64,000 nt of DNA from Galaxea fascicularis. Lineage: Eukaryota > Cnidaria > Anthozoa > Scleractinia > Euphylliidae. How positions within the stretch are numbered: the stretch's first letter is position 1; each line of letters starts with the position of its first letter. Under the pieces are notes generated by a model. It did not search any database. It saw nothing but the letters and a program-made list of their open reading frames with translations, and was not told where the DNA came from. Both the position numbers and the translations under genes were made by a program. Of this stretch, positions 11,766-22,315 are shown piece by piece. The stretch is taken from NCBI GenBank assembly GCA_948470475.1, contig OX419338.1, positions 1,812,444-1,876,443 of the forward strand, read 5' to 3'.

Positions 11766-12478
11766 CTGTAAATAATACTAAATGTGTTCAGCCGCTGAAA
11801 TGAGTTAAGGTTCAAATTGTATCCAAAAGTGACCCTCCTATTGCCAGAAATATTCTTTTGCAAAGTAAAACTCAATTTGGTTTGTATAATTTGTTTGTTT
11901 GTTTATTTCATTGATTCTTTACGTTCTGTTTTGTGTTTTTTTTCTCCTCTCTGTCGTTTTCCTGTTGTCTTTCCTTTTCTGCGGTTTCATTTCCTCCTCA
12001 GACCCTTCATCTGTCAAACTGAACAGTTTTAAGTAGAGTTATTCAAATTGTAAGTATTGATTAGAGTTGATCATACTCAGACTAAGGGATCCGCTCTGGT
12101 CTGTTTGCCTGTTCAGAGTTTTGTACCTGCAGATGGTGAGCAGAATACCACATCGTTAATCGGCCTCCGCAAGATTCAAGCCCCCTTTTTTTGGCTTATT
12201 TGGTTTAAATTAAACATTTTATCTTTGGTCTTTTTATATGGCAATCCCAGTTTCACAACAAACGGAAGCGTGATCACTGCCTTGACGAAAGATTTCTCGT
12301 CAGATTTGGACCTTGTCTTTTGCAGAGGGAAAGTCTTATTGAGTAATACTTATGTTTCGATTGTGGATACATGTTGGTGACGCATCATTTAAGTTATCAT
12401 AGCGGTACTTGGCCTCAATGACAGTAAGCATCTTATGGCTTTCTCACACAATGACATCCCCACATTTTTTTTCTTGCA

Positions 12479-12947
12479 GTACAACAGAGGGAGGAGGGCT
12501 GCCCGTGATGCTTGGGTCTTTGGAGTAGTTTCGGTAGAACACAGTCCCGCAAGAGGCTACTTTCAAGTCGTCGAGAGAAGAGATGCCGCTACTCTGTTGC
12601 CAATTGTGCAGAGATGTCTTCTACCGGGAACTGACGTACACTCTGACGATTGGGCAGCATACCGTCGTTTGACTGGGCTGCCTAACGTTAAAGCACACCA
12701 AGTGGTGGTACATGCGCACAATTTCGGGGATCCTCGCACAGGCGTGCACACGCAAGAAGTGGAATCTGACTGGAGCCAACTTAAACTGGGCCGAAATAGA
12801 AGAAAGGGACTGCGGAGAGAAGATCTGCAATCCTATTTGGACGAGAGAATGTGGCGACAATGGAGAGGTGGTAGTCATGATGTCATAATGAGTAATTTCT
12901 TAGCTATTTTGCCTTTGCAATTTCCTGCACACACGCCTGTTTTATGA
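12479..12947 (+). CDS. ISXO2/Merlin-type DDE transposase, C-terminal exon
   Basis: The exon follows a strong acceptor (a T-rich tract ending TTCTTGCAG at 12470-12478) and starts with [15 protein letters not shown]. The protein has the ISXO2-like (IS1595/IS1016, Merlin) catalytic fold signatures: [14 protein letters not shown], then VHSDDWAAY, which carries the second catalytic Asp. VVVHAHNF and [13 protein letters not shown] follow, with the catalytic Glu, then [10 protein letters not shown] near the end. The stop codon is TGA. The first catalytic Asp, normally in a VEVDES-like motif just before this point, must lie in an upstream exon that I cannot find in the spacer. The upstream ATG at 12435 would translate through the intron end and is probably not the start. 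It may be a relic of an autonomous Merlin element or a retained derived gene. No frameshift is present over about 155 codons. Confidence 0.85.
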
Positions 12948-14057
12948 CTTTCGTCAAGATTTTGACAACAGTATGACTTTCTATACGTAAACATTTTTCG
13001 TCCAATTTGAATTTTACTTAATTAGCAATAAAACACAAAAAGCGGCCAAAGAAGAGATGAGCAGTTAAAGGTTTAAAGAAGATAAAGCCGTAGTTAAATC
13101 TTATATAGATTTACTGGTAAGATCGGTAAACGTATACTCATATCGAGAAAACCTTCGCTTGGTTACTGTCAAGAATATGACTGTCACTTTCGAAGTGGAA
13201 TGTTAGAAAGAGACTACAATTCTTAAACTGCGATTGGTTTATCAGCTTTTATCATATTCCCTACCGCTATTTATGTTTTATTTCCTTGTTCAATTTCATC
13301 TATAGCATATAGGCTCACTTTTGTGATTTTTCTTCCTGAATGTTAGCGGGAAACAACCACGTAAAACATGCCAAAAATATTTCTGAATACCCAGTCAATA
13401 CATGATACTTTACGGCTTATGTGTTTGAACCTTTATACGCCTTTCGATCAATGTATGGAATTGCCTGAGTGGAGTGACATTTGAATTGGTCTGAAACCAT
13501 ACGCGTGATTTCAAAATCGCACGCGTGAGTATGATTTCCGACCCAATTTGCAATTCACGAAGTTCAATTACCACCTTATTACACCCATTTTCAAATCACA
13601 CGGTTTTTTGCCAATATTAATATTTGTTTATCCATGGAATTTCCTAGGTTGGTATTGTTACATTTCCATTTTGAAGTGTAAGAGAAAATTGAAACCAAAA
13701 AGGCCTACGATGCGTGAGGATCACCAGTGATTTCAAAAATTATAATTCCAAGTCAGTAATTTTAAATAAAGGCGTGTTCTCCTTTGACATAAGTACGCTT
13801 TTTGTTACACTCAGTTAATGTTATTGCATATTATTCTTATTTCTGTTAATCAAGATAAAAAAAGCCCAACAGTGACCGCTGGTTTCGTGATGTTAAGTAC
13901 AACCATTGAATTGAAACACAATGGGCGGAATCAAGAAGTTCATCATGATCTTAAGTCCAAGCATTGTTATTGCATTGCATATCGAATTAGTGCACGAAAT
14001 ATTATTATTGACACAACAGGGAAGAGGTCAGAGTCAAATGAAAAGTGTTTGCTGGTA
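12948..14057. other. Spacer 3' part, no gene recognised
   Basis: AT-rich sequence with no convincing open frame. A small palindrome ACGCGTG/CACGCGT lies at about 13501-13526. I see no terminal repeat that would close a Merlin element around the exon. Confidence 0.5.
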
Positions 14058-15557
14058 TGACTAATATATACTTTTTCTTCAAGTTAATGTTACATATTTT
14101 CTTATTACTGTTAAAAGTAATAAACATGATATTGATGAAAACATTTTAAACCCTATAGCACTTTATTAATTTGGAAAAGGCAAGTTAGACCACAACCGGA
14201 CTCCAATAAGGGTCCCAAGGAGCCTTGAAATTACACCTGAACCAGAGAAAACGGAGGAAAGAAAAAATAGAGCCATGGATGTAAAAATAAAACAAAACGA
14301 ACAGGAACAGAAACCAAAACCGGGATGGCTCATAACTTTGTTTATTATAAAACACTACAGTGCAGTTACGTTGGCCAATTTCGCATCCTTTTGATATATC
14401 CAGAGAGGAATGTTTAAAACAGGGTCAACCTCGATTTTCGACCAGTTGATACACTTTCGAGGCCCGGAGGAGCAAAACAAGAACGGGGATTTCTGGGGAA
14501 ATGAGATTTTGGCCACATATATTGAGAAAAACAAACAGGAATGTTTCCCCGTTCCACCACCCCTCCCCCATGAAAAATTTGAAGGCAACGAGTTCACCGA
14601 GCTCGGTAACCTTACGAACGAAATCCGATTCGAAGTCGATTTCCAACCGAGCGCGATCCCCTAGCCAATCCCCTAGCTTTTGACCGCGCGCCATTAGAAA
14701 GCAAATCTCGGAATAACCCATACGGAGAGCCTGTTTGCAGGCTAGAGGCTGACTGCATGTTCATTGTTCTCGGACCACACACGTGTACGGTGCAAACAGA
14801 CGGCTTCTGAGATTTTCTAGCATCCTTCCATTATTTAGACTGCTGTTCCTTGATGACGGTGTCTGAAATCTTTGGTTGTGCTGCGGTACATTCCTGTTTG
14901 CAGGACTACTGTCTCTGAACGATTGCGCCAAGGAGATGGGAAAACTTTGGCTGATTTCCAATCCCCCAGCGGAGAGCCCACACCAAGAACGCGACCGTAC
15001 GATGATTCTTACATTACGTAGCGTTTGTTCCGAGCGCGAAAACTGGGATTTTTGTCCGCGTTCGCTGGTGATGCTCACAAACTGATCACAAGAGGATTAC
15101 TTCGAAACTAGGACGACAACGAAGTTTCCAGAACGCTTCAAAACTAAATGAGGGTTACAGTAACATCGGTAAGTTCCGAATAGAAATTACCATTGATAAT
15201 TGACTGCTGCTGATACGATGCTACGTTCCATGACGAGCTTTGCTCAGGTTCTTGTAATGTGTTGTTAAAGGGCCCACGTGGTGCTCAACGAGCTAAACTC
15301 AGTTTTACCGACGTGCTTTTTCGTACTGGGAAGAAAGATTTACAGTTCGCAGCAAGCGTAATTTAATTAAATCATAAAAACGTTGTCAGAAAGCAGGAAA
15401 GAAGAGAAAAAGAAAAGAGGCTGATTCTAAAGAGCACTTTTAACTGGTATTTTACAGTATGCCAGGAAGATACAAGCTTAGAACAAATACTTCACACATG
15501 CAGTCCTTTACATTTTCATACATGTACTACCTCCCATCCAATTTTCACTGTAAGTTT

Positions 15558-15918
15558 CCAGCCGGCCGCAAGTGAGATTGCTACAAGTCATGATATGCGA
15601 TCACGAGGACAGATCGCAACAGCAGGATTGTTCCCTACTCTTTTCAATAAGTGTGCAAATTATTGTTCTTTTACGCTCCCCTCAAGATTTTGCATATGAA
15701 GGACAACATGAGACCAACAGCTTAATGTCACTCCTCAGTGACACAATCATCTGAACTGAGGTACTGTACATGTACATGTACATGTGGATGTTGAGCGTGC
15801 AGCCAGCGTGATGTTACCTATTATTAGATTCTGGTTTGAGGTGCAGTCTTAGGGTTTGAACCTGCAACCCTCTGCTCAACGATCTGGTGCTGTATCAACT
15901 GAACCAACTGGTGCTTGG
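15558..15918 (-). mobile_element. tRNA-derived SINE, family B (right arm)
   Basis: Mirror copy of 8230-8590, with the same head and body blocks. Small differences include one base in the AACGATCTGG stretch and CATTTTCATACATG outside the tail. Confidence 0.75.
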
Positions 15919-16633
15919 GTAATTTTGATCAAAGTAACATGGTTTAATCTCATTCAATCATGAAAGAGAATACCAGAGAAATGGATTCAGATGTTTGTAC
16001 AATACAGTTGTCTGTGTTGTAGAGGGATACTAATTTTATTAGAGGAGTTTTCAGGATGAATCATTTTAATGATCTATTCCCAGTGTTCCTATTCTAAAGT
16101 ACCCCCATAAAAGTGGATAGGGTCAGAGTTACACTGTAACACAACTGAAACCAGCTTTATGAATACACAGACTTTTGTTTACAAATTGGTGTTTGCGCTA
16201 CAGATGTTTTTAAAACTCCCCAAAATCAGTGAACTTGCCAACGTAAGTCAAAAGCATGGAATTGGAGTGTTAAAATGTTTTGATTTTAAGGTTAAAGTAT
16301 TTTAAAATTTGGCTTTGATTTTTGTTGTATTTTTTTTGACAGGGGACTTTGTAGTGTTTGCATACAACAACTGTGTTTGCTTTTCTGTTGACATGCTAGA
16401 CATCAGAATCAAGTTTTCCTGGCAATCAGAACTTGAAGAATCAGAAAGATCAAATATTGTGTATGTAGCTTGAGAGTGAAAAAGGAGAGAGATGCCTTAG
16501 CTTTCTGAGAAGGTTGAAGAGTATTTCAAACCATGCAGGGCAATGCTTCTTGAAACCAGTAAAGGGGCAAAATCAAGGTATTTTACCTTAATACAGTACT
16601 GATATTGTTTTTGTTTAGGAAATGCTCAGATAA

Positions 16634-16802
16634 CCAAGGCTGTGCTCTAAGAAAAGTAGCTGGGTGCCCAAACCTCTAAACCTTTGAAATCCAGGGTGCC
16701 CAGCATGTAAGTTTGGTGCAAAAACTAAATATTATTTCCTGGTCACCCAATGGCAAAAGTAAGTCTCCAGGGGCGACTGGGTGCTGCTAGAGCACAGCCC
16801 TG
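16634..16802. mobile_element. MITE with CAGGGCTGTGCTCTA termini (right arm)
   Basis: Mirror copy of 7340-7508, with the same TTATC/GATAA flanking duplication. Confidence 0.78.
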
Positions 16803-16842
16803 GATAATGTATTGGATTTCCTTGGGAAATGTAATAATTATA

Positions 16843-17436
16843 CAGGGTTGGACATTAGCACTCGCCTGCTCACCCGGTGAGTGTCTTAAGTGTCGGGCGA
16901 GCGCAAATCATCGATCACTCGCCCGTTTGACAAGTGCAATTTTCGTCGCCAAGAAATTATTTAGATAATATTTGCTGAGAAAATTCCCAAACATAAACTT
17001 TCCATTTCTATTTTGCAAAGTTTTACATTCCGAACTGTCTAGTAAATTGGCGCTGAAAGGCAACATAACATGGCCTCCTGTTAGTGATAATTACATAACA
17101 CATGTACTTGTACAAAGTGATACTGCTGGTCACTATCGAGCCGTCAGTGATCACTGCTCCCGAGATGAACAGACACATTTACTTGCAAACTGCAGGGATC
17201 TCATGAAGATTCATCAATAAAAAACTATTTCAAATATTAAGTACAAGAGTCTCCATTGTGTTTTCTTGGGGTTTGAGGTCTTTAAATAGAATTTTTCATT
17301 GAAGTAATAATCCTTGGATAATCCTTGGTCCTTGGTCTGCCATGTGCTGGACGACATTGTGAGGCAGGGGGGGGGGGGGGGTGAGGGTCATTCACCTGAA
17401 TGGCAAATACTCTCAAAATTAAGTGTCCAACCCTGT
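16843..17436. mobile_element. CAGGGTTGGACA MITE, uninterrupted (right arm)
   Basis: A 594-bp element with ends CAGGGTTGGACA and TGTCCAACCCTGT, flanked by a TTATA direct repeat (16838-16842 and 17437-17441). An 82-codon open frame (16972-17220) lies inside. It has no domain I can name and could be a transposase remnant or chance. A G homopolymer occurs at about 17369-17380 and varies in length between copies. Confidence 0.78.
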
Positions 17437-17467
17437 TTATACATGATTTGGGTGATTTTTCTACATG

Positions 17468-17730
17468 GAGGCAGGATGGCCGAGTGGTTTAGGGTGCTGG
17501 TTTTCAATGCAGTGACCCGGGTTCAAATCCCGCTCTGGCCACTAGCTGGAGTTGTTCTGGGTGAGTGCCTGGTTCAACTCCTCGGTCATCCTTGTAAATA
17601 GCCAACTGGCTGCCTCCCGCCAGTTGGGATTCTTAACTCTGTTGTTTTCATTTGTATTATTTGTTTCATTGGCCCTGAAAAGCCCTTTTAGGGCAGTGGT
17701 CAATTAAGTATTTATTTATTTATTTATTTA
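17468..17730 (+). mobile_element. tRNA-derived SINE, family A (right arm)
   Basis: The head GGCAGGATGGCCGAGTGG contains an A box that fits the Pol III consensus (TGGCCGAGTGG, 17477-17487). The B box GTTCAAATC lies at 17521-17529. The rest of the head resembles a class II tRNA (Leu/Ser type) but does not close a normal acceptor stem, so this is not a tRNA gene. The tail has a GCCCTGAAAAGCCC/AGGGC hairpin and ends in five TTTA units. Confidence 0.88.
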
Positions 17731-17835
17731 TGTACATTTATAACATGAAGGGAAGGAATTGTTGTTGTTGTTCTTTAAAAATGTGAATTGATTGCAATCT
17801 AATTATTCTAAGAATACATGTAATGATCATGTGGA

Positions 17836-17967
17836 GATCACTGATTGGATGACTGATAATGATCACTGATTGGATTACTGCTAATGAAATCACTGATTGG
17901 ATGACTGCTAATGATCACTGACTGGATGACTGATAATGCAAATCACTGATTGGATTACTGATAATGA
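17836..17967. repeat. 25-28 bp tandem repeat, five units (right arm)
   Basis: Units follow the pattern GATCACTGATTGGATGACTG then ATAAT or CTAAT. Some carry AA or CAA insertions or the variant TTACTG. It lies in the roughly 617-bp block (17819-18435) that the left arm lacks. Confidence 0.85.
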
Positions 17968-18461
17968 CTGCAGTTTAAATCACTATCGAGAATTCCCATA
18001 TACAGTGTAAAGCAGTATGTAACAGAAGCAACCCAGCCAATCCAATGGCAGAGGGAGGCCTTTCCAGTCGTGGGTCCTTTCATTGAGTAGTCAGATTTTT
18101 TTCGATTAGTAGATTGATGCTCATCCCTTTAAGCAACGAAAGCTAACATTCTTGTACCTTTGGTAAATCTTTCTTACTTTGCAGTAACTCATTTTTTGAA
18201 AGAAAGAATTTGAACTTTCCCAATAAAATGTGTCTGGTGGGCAGTCATCTTGTTTGGGTAAACCAGTCACTAAAATGGGATAGCTTGGAAGGGTACTGAA
18301 GAGCCAGCTTTATTAGGAGTTCATTTTCTTACAGTGTATCTGCCAAAGTAAATTACATGTATCACAGCAAACACATGTTTCTATCTTATGACAAAGACAG
18401 GAAAACACTGGAGAAACAGGGTTGGTATTCCACAGATGACTAATTCCTTGTTATGTTACAG

Positions 18462-18516
18462 CTACTTTGTTTGTAACTGAAAAACCCTTGCAGGGAGTTG
18501 CAATAAAGTATGTAAG
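18462..18516 (+). mobile_element. SINE 3' tail fragment (right arm)
   Basis: Same tail as at 4786-4850 (GTAACTGAAAAACCC, a CCCTTGCAGGG hairpin, GCAATAAAGTATG). The TATG repeat and the following AACCCTTTCCCTCC stretch are deleted here but kept in the other two copies. Confidence 0.5.
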
Positions 18517-18804
18517 GGGTTCTCCATTGACGAGTAAAATCTATAAGTGCCATTTGGCACCATCAGGAGTGAAAGGGTTAACATTTACTCCTACTTTGCC
18601 TTTCATTTTTTTTAAGCTTCACTAAGGAAGGCGGGATCAATTAAGGCTTGGTGTAAGTACCACTTGTTTATATTTGTGATAGCCTTAAGAGCATGGTGAC
18701 ATGTTTACATTTGGAGTTAGACAACATTTTGAAAGCAAATTAGTGGGATTGTCCCTTTTACAAATTTGCAATTATTAACCCATCATCTCAATGTTTTGTG
18801 TTTG

Positions 18805-18979
18805 CAGGGCTGTCACTAATTTTTGAAGTAGATCGCGATACAGTGTATACCAAAAAATAACGGGGGATTCAAGTTGCTGAAGTGTAGTAAACATGCTGAT
18901 TTTATATCAAAGTAGCCGGGAATATACCTCGAAATATGAGGGGAAAATCCCCGGGCCCCGGCCCTTAATGACAGCCCTG
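18805..18979. mobile_element. MITE with CAGGGCTGTCA termini (right arm)
   Basis: Mirror copy of 4299-4473, complete, with the flanking CAAAC/GTTTG duplication. Confidence 0.75.
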
Positions 18980-21236
18980 GTTTGCCTTTTCAGTGTGTCA
19001 AATGTAATGGATTGCTTCATTCTCCTGAAAAATAATTAACTAAAGAAAAACTTAACAAAACCAGACTGCTGTACAAAAGCATAACAGTCAAAGTAAAAAC
19101 CCCCATTGCAAGGATTGTTTGCACGACTGTAGTTTGTGTTGTCTTCCTGGGTTTGCAAATTTTATTTTATCATCAGAATTGTGTTGCCCTAATTTTCTGG
19201 TCTTTCCATTTCTCTATCCTTTAGAGCATTTCTTTGTGTAAGGGACGATCTCAGACAGACCCCATCTGTTGCATCGGTTAAAAGGTCAGTGTTGTCTCAG
19301 ATTAACAAGTAGCGTCCATAAAATTCATTTTAGGGTTGTCAAAGATAATTTAAGGTGGCTTGAAAGGGTTTTTCATCGATGTAGTGTTTGCGAAATGATG
19401 TAAGATTACAAAGAAGGATATTTAATGGTGTAGGCAAACTATGTCTCCTTGGATCTCTATTGTTGGGCTATATTTTAAGGGTACCTGTGATGTCATATCA
19501 GTTACCATGGCAACACACCAGGTCCACAAAAGGTCCTCTAAATGCCAGTTTTTGTAAATTACCCGAAAAAGCAATCTGGTGACCTACCGTTTCTATTCCT
19601 TTGTTGGGAAACTCCCTAAAGTTTTTAACTTTTCAGGCAGTATGAAAAAAATTTATGTAGCACAATTCTCGGTTTTCACATGACGTCATCAAAATCAAAA
19701 AATAAGGAATTATCTATCCTTTTGAGATTTTAGTTTAGCTAGTAATTAGAACAGCTGAAGACTTATCTTTTCGCAAACTTTCAGTTTGATTGGTTTTTTC
19801 GTCTTGTGATAAAGCAAGGTTGAATTTCTAAGCTTTTGCGTGACACGATGTTAAACTGGCGGCCGAGAATGCTGTCGCGTAGGTTAAAAAAAGTGACTTA
19901 GCCGCTGAGATTTCGCAAACTGAACAGTCTTTGAATGAGAATAAGTACTCATGTAGATGTTTATGAGCCCTCAGAGGATGACTATGGGCTTTTTATAGCA
20001 AAACTTGATGACATATGTTTTTGTTAACTTCCGGCCGCCATATTTGTGCTCCTCACAGGGACACAAACATGGCGTCTCCATACAAAAGCCTTAAAATTTA
20101 AGTGGAACATTTCTTCGAATATCTCCCGCACGAAACATCGCACAGACCTGAATCTTTGCGAGAGTGTTTGAATATTCATCTTCTTTTGCCTCTTTGATTC
20201 TTGACTTTATTTGTTGAATGGTTTTGATGACGGTGTGACAGTGAAAACCGACAATAAAAGATATTTAAAAAAAACGTGTTTTATGGCTTACAGAAAATTC
20301 TACCAGATAATTTCCCCTGAAACTTTTATATTTGAAGTGTCCGCGTCAATGGTGCGTGCATGCAAAAAACCAAGATTTAAGGGCAACGAGCAAAATTTTG
20401 AGCCAAAAACAAATGTACATTCCTCTAACAACAACAAACTCGTAACAACTTGAAGGAGCGTGTGTCAAAGCATTTCCTTTTGGTTTTATCAATTTTATAA
20501 GAAATACCTTTGCGTCTTAGCGGTGGAAAGTTGTGACAAGTCTACTCTGTACGGCAAAAGTGCACAGTATAACACTTGCCAACATGCTATCAAATAATGC
20601 TAATACATAACAGTGACGGTTTTCTTACCTCTGTCTTTTTCGTTTCTTTTCTTTGATATGGCTGCTATTTTGGGGGATTGTTTCAGAGCAGGATGTGTCT
20701 AAATACCCGGAGTACATCCTGGGCGGTTGTGCTTGCTGGAAAGTCAACATCGGCATAAAAAACAGACGTTTGATATGTGGCTGGTTCTATCTTGTTCAAA
20801 TGTGGGCGGTAACGCTAAGTCTGCAAAGAATAGAACCCACTTTACTAACAATAGCATCTTTTCATATTTGCTGACCTGAAACGACAACAATCGAAACTAC
20901 ATTAAAATTATTTTGCTAACGAGGACTTATTATCTCTGTCGATTTGGAATTCCGTTAACAGACAGAGTTCCTGTTTGTGTTGGTCCTTTTTGTTGCCCAT
21001 GGAAGCTATCTTTGTCACGTAACGTCAAGATTGGATGCCAAAAATGCTCGTGTGCATATTATCCAAACATAACAGCAACATTCCACTGCTTGCTTGTCGG
21101 TGACCTGGTATTTAAGCTCACCCCGGCCCTGTGGACAACAGCACTGAATCTCTTTGTTTACAAAACACCATTGTCCATGCAATGAAGAAAGTCATCTTAT
21201 CTCCTTTGGTAAGGAATTTTAAGCTGTCTTTTCTGC

Positions 21237-22291
21237 TTATTGAACACATGATCTGTGAGGAGCAAATTGGCAGACCGTCTTGACTTTGCCTTTCCAGAAC
21301 AGCTTTGTTTTTCCACATTCCCAAAATAAGTGGTAAAGGCTTTCTCTCTCACTCTGACAAAAATTACAGAGCTCATCCTCTACAAGTCCCACTTTTTCGA
21401 GAAAGGTATTGGTCACTAATTGCCGTTGTAATAATTTAAAGTTAAAAACTATACGTTTGGAGTTCTTTCTACATGTAAAAGCCAATTCATCAGCTGTTTT
21501 CCAGATGATGTGTTCGTGTGAGCCAATGTTTATTTCCTTGTGCCATTTTTCTTGGCTTTGTTTTGGTTTTTCGTTTTTACTTGACACAAGCTTTTCCTAA
21601 AGAAGTCTTGATTATTTTGGTTTTTCCAGGAATTTCAAATGGAAGCTTTCAATTAGCCAGCCTGTGTTTCCTCTATCTGTCTACGTAGACGATTAATTGC
21701 TGAGATCATACCGTAAAATTTTAGAGGGGAAACCTACTGGCCGTATTCATTTTGAAAAGCATTTGGTGACGGAAACTTAGAAAATTCATCCATTAAATTT
21801 TCAACTTTTGTTATTCCCTTAAAAAACCAGTCCTTGTAAAAGACAGGTTTATCGTCAATTCTTATCAGCGAGTTGTGCCATAGAGGTGACGACATAAGGT
21901 GTTTGTCTGATGTGAATTTCTCCTCAAAGGAGGTGGCAGACGATATTTCAGGGATTTCTTGAACAAAAGGGCCTGATTTCTTAAACATATTGTGCATGTC
22001 TTTTTTTATTAAGCTTTCCTAGCAGCACCACTTTGCCTCCGTAGGGTTGAAGTTCCAAATCAAGGATACTTTTCCAGCTGCTACTGTTTTCAATACTGAG
22101 GGATTCTTTTAACCAATAAGCCTCAGGGGTTTATTAAAAGAAGATATATCAATCATCTTAAGTCCTCCTTCAGCATAGTTGTTTATTATTACATTACGCT
22201 TTATTTTGTCTACTTTTTCGTTCCAACGAAATTTGTAAAAAAATTGCCTTAAGCTCTTTAATTGTTTCGACATCCATTTGGAGAGGGGCAA
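21237..22291 (-). pseudogene. LINE ORF2 C-terminal region
   Basis: Three open pieces in order (22109-22291, 21734-21997, 21237-21587) match the region after the L1 reverse transcriptase: KWMSKQLKSLRQFFYKFRW, then LWHNSLIRIDDKPVFYKDWF, then the zinc pattern CNFCQSERESLYHLFWEC. Gaps between them contain frame changes. The right arm has Asp where the other two copies have Asn in the segment KTANELAF. Confidence 0.8.
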
Positions 22292-22315
22292 GAATATATG
22301 CTAATTGTGATACTA

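Larger units (their letters stand above)
10088..14057. other. Unique spacer (loop) of the inverted repeat
   Basis: About 3.97 kb between the two arms with no second copy in this window. It holds a LINE reverse transcriptase fragment (10146-10252), an AAT microsatellite, a LINE 3' tail (to about 11285), a MITE (11412-11765) and a Merlin/ISXO2 transposase exon (12479-12947). The post-gap copy begins inside the arm, so it cannot show whether the other haplotype also has this loop. Confidence 0.9.

Noticed and set aside
12057..12380. 107-codon open frame upstream of the transposase exon as its first exon
   Set aside because: It contains no VEVDES-like motif or other ISXO2 N-terminal feature.
16750..16968. 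72-codon open frame repeated in three copies
   Set aside because: It starts within a MITE terminus and runs into a second MITE; conservation only reflects recent duplication.
17468..17545. tRNA-Leu/Ser gene
   Set aside because: The A and B boxes are good but the acceptor stem does not close, and the sequence continues into a SINE tail with TTTA repeats.
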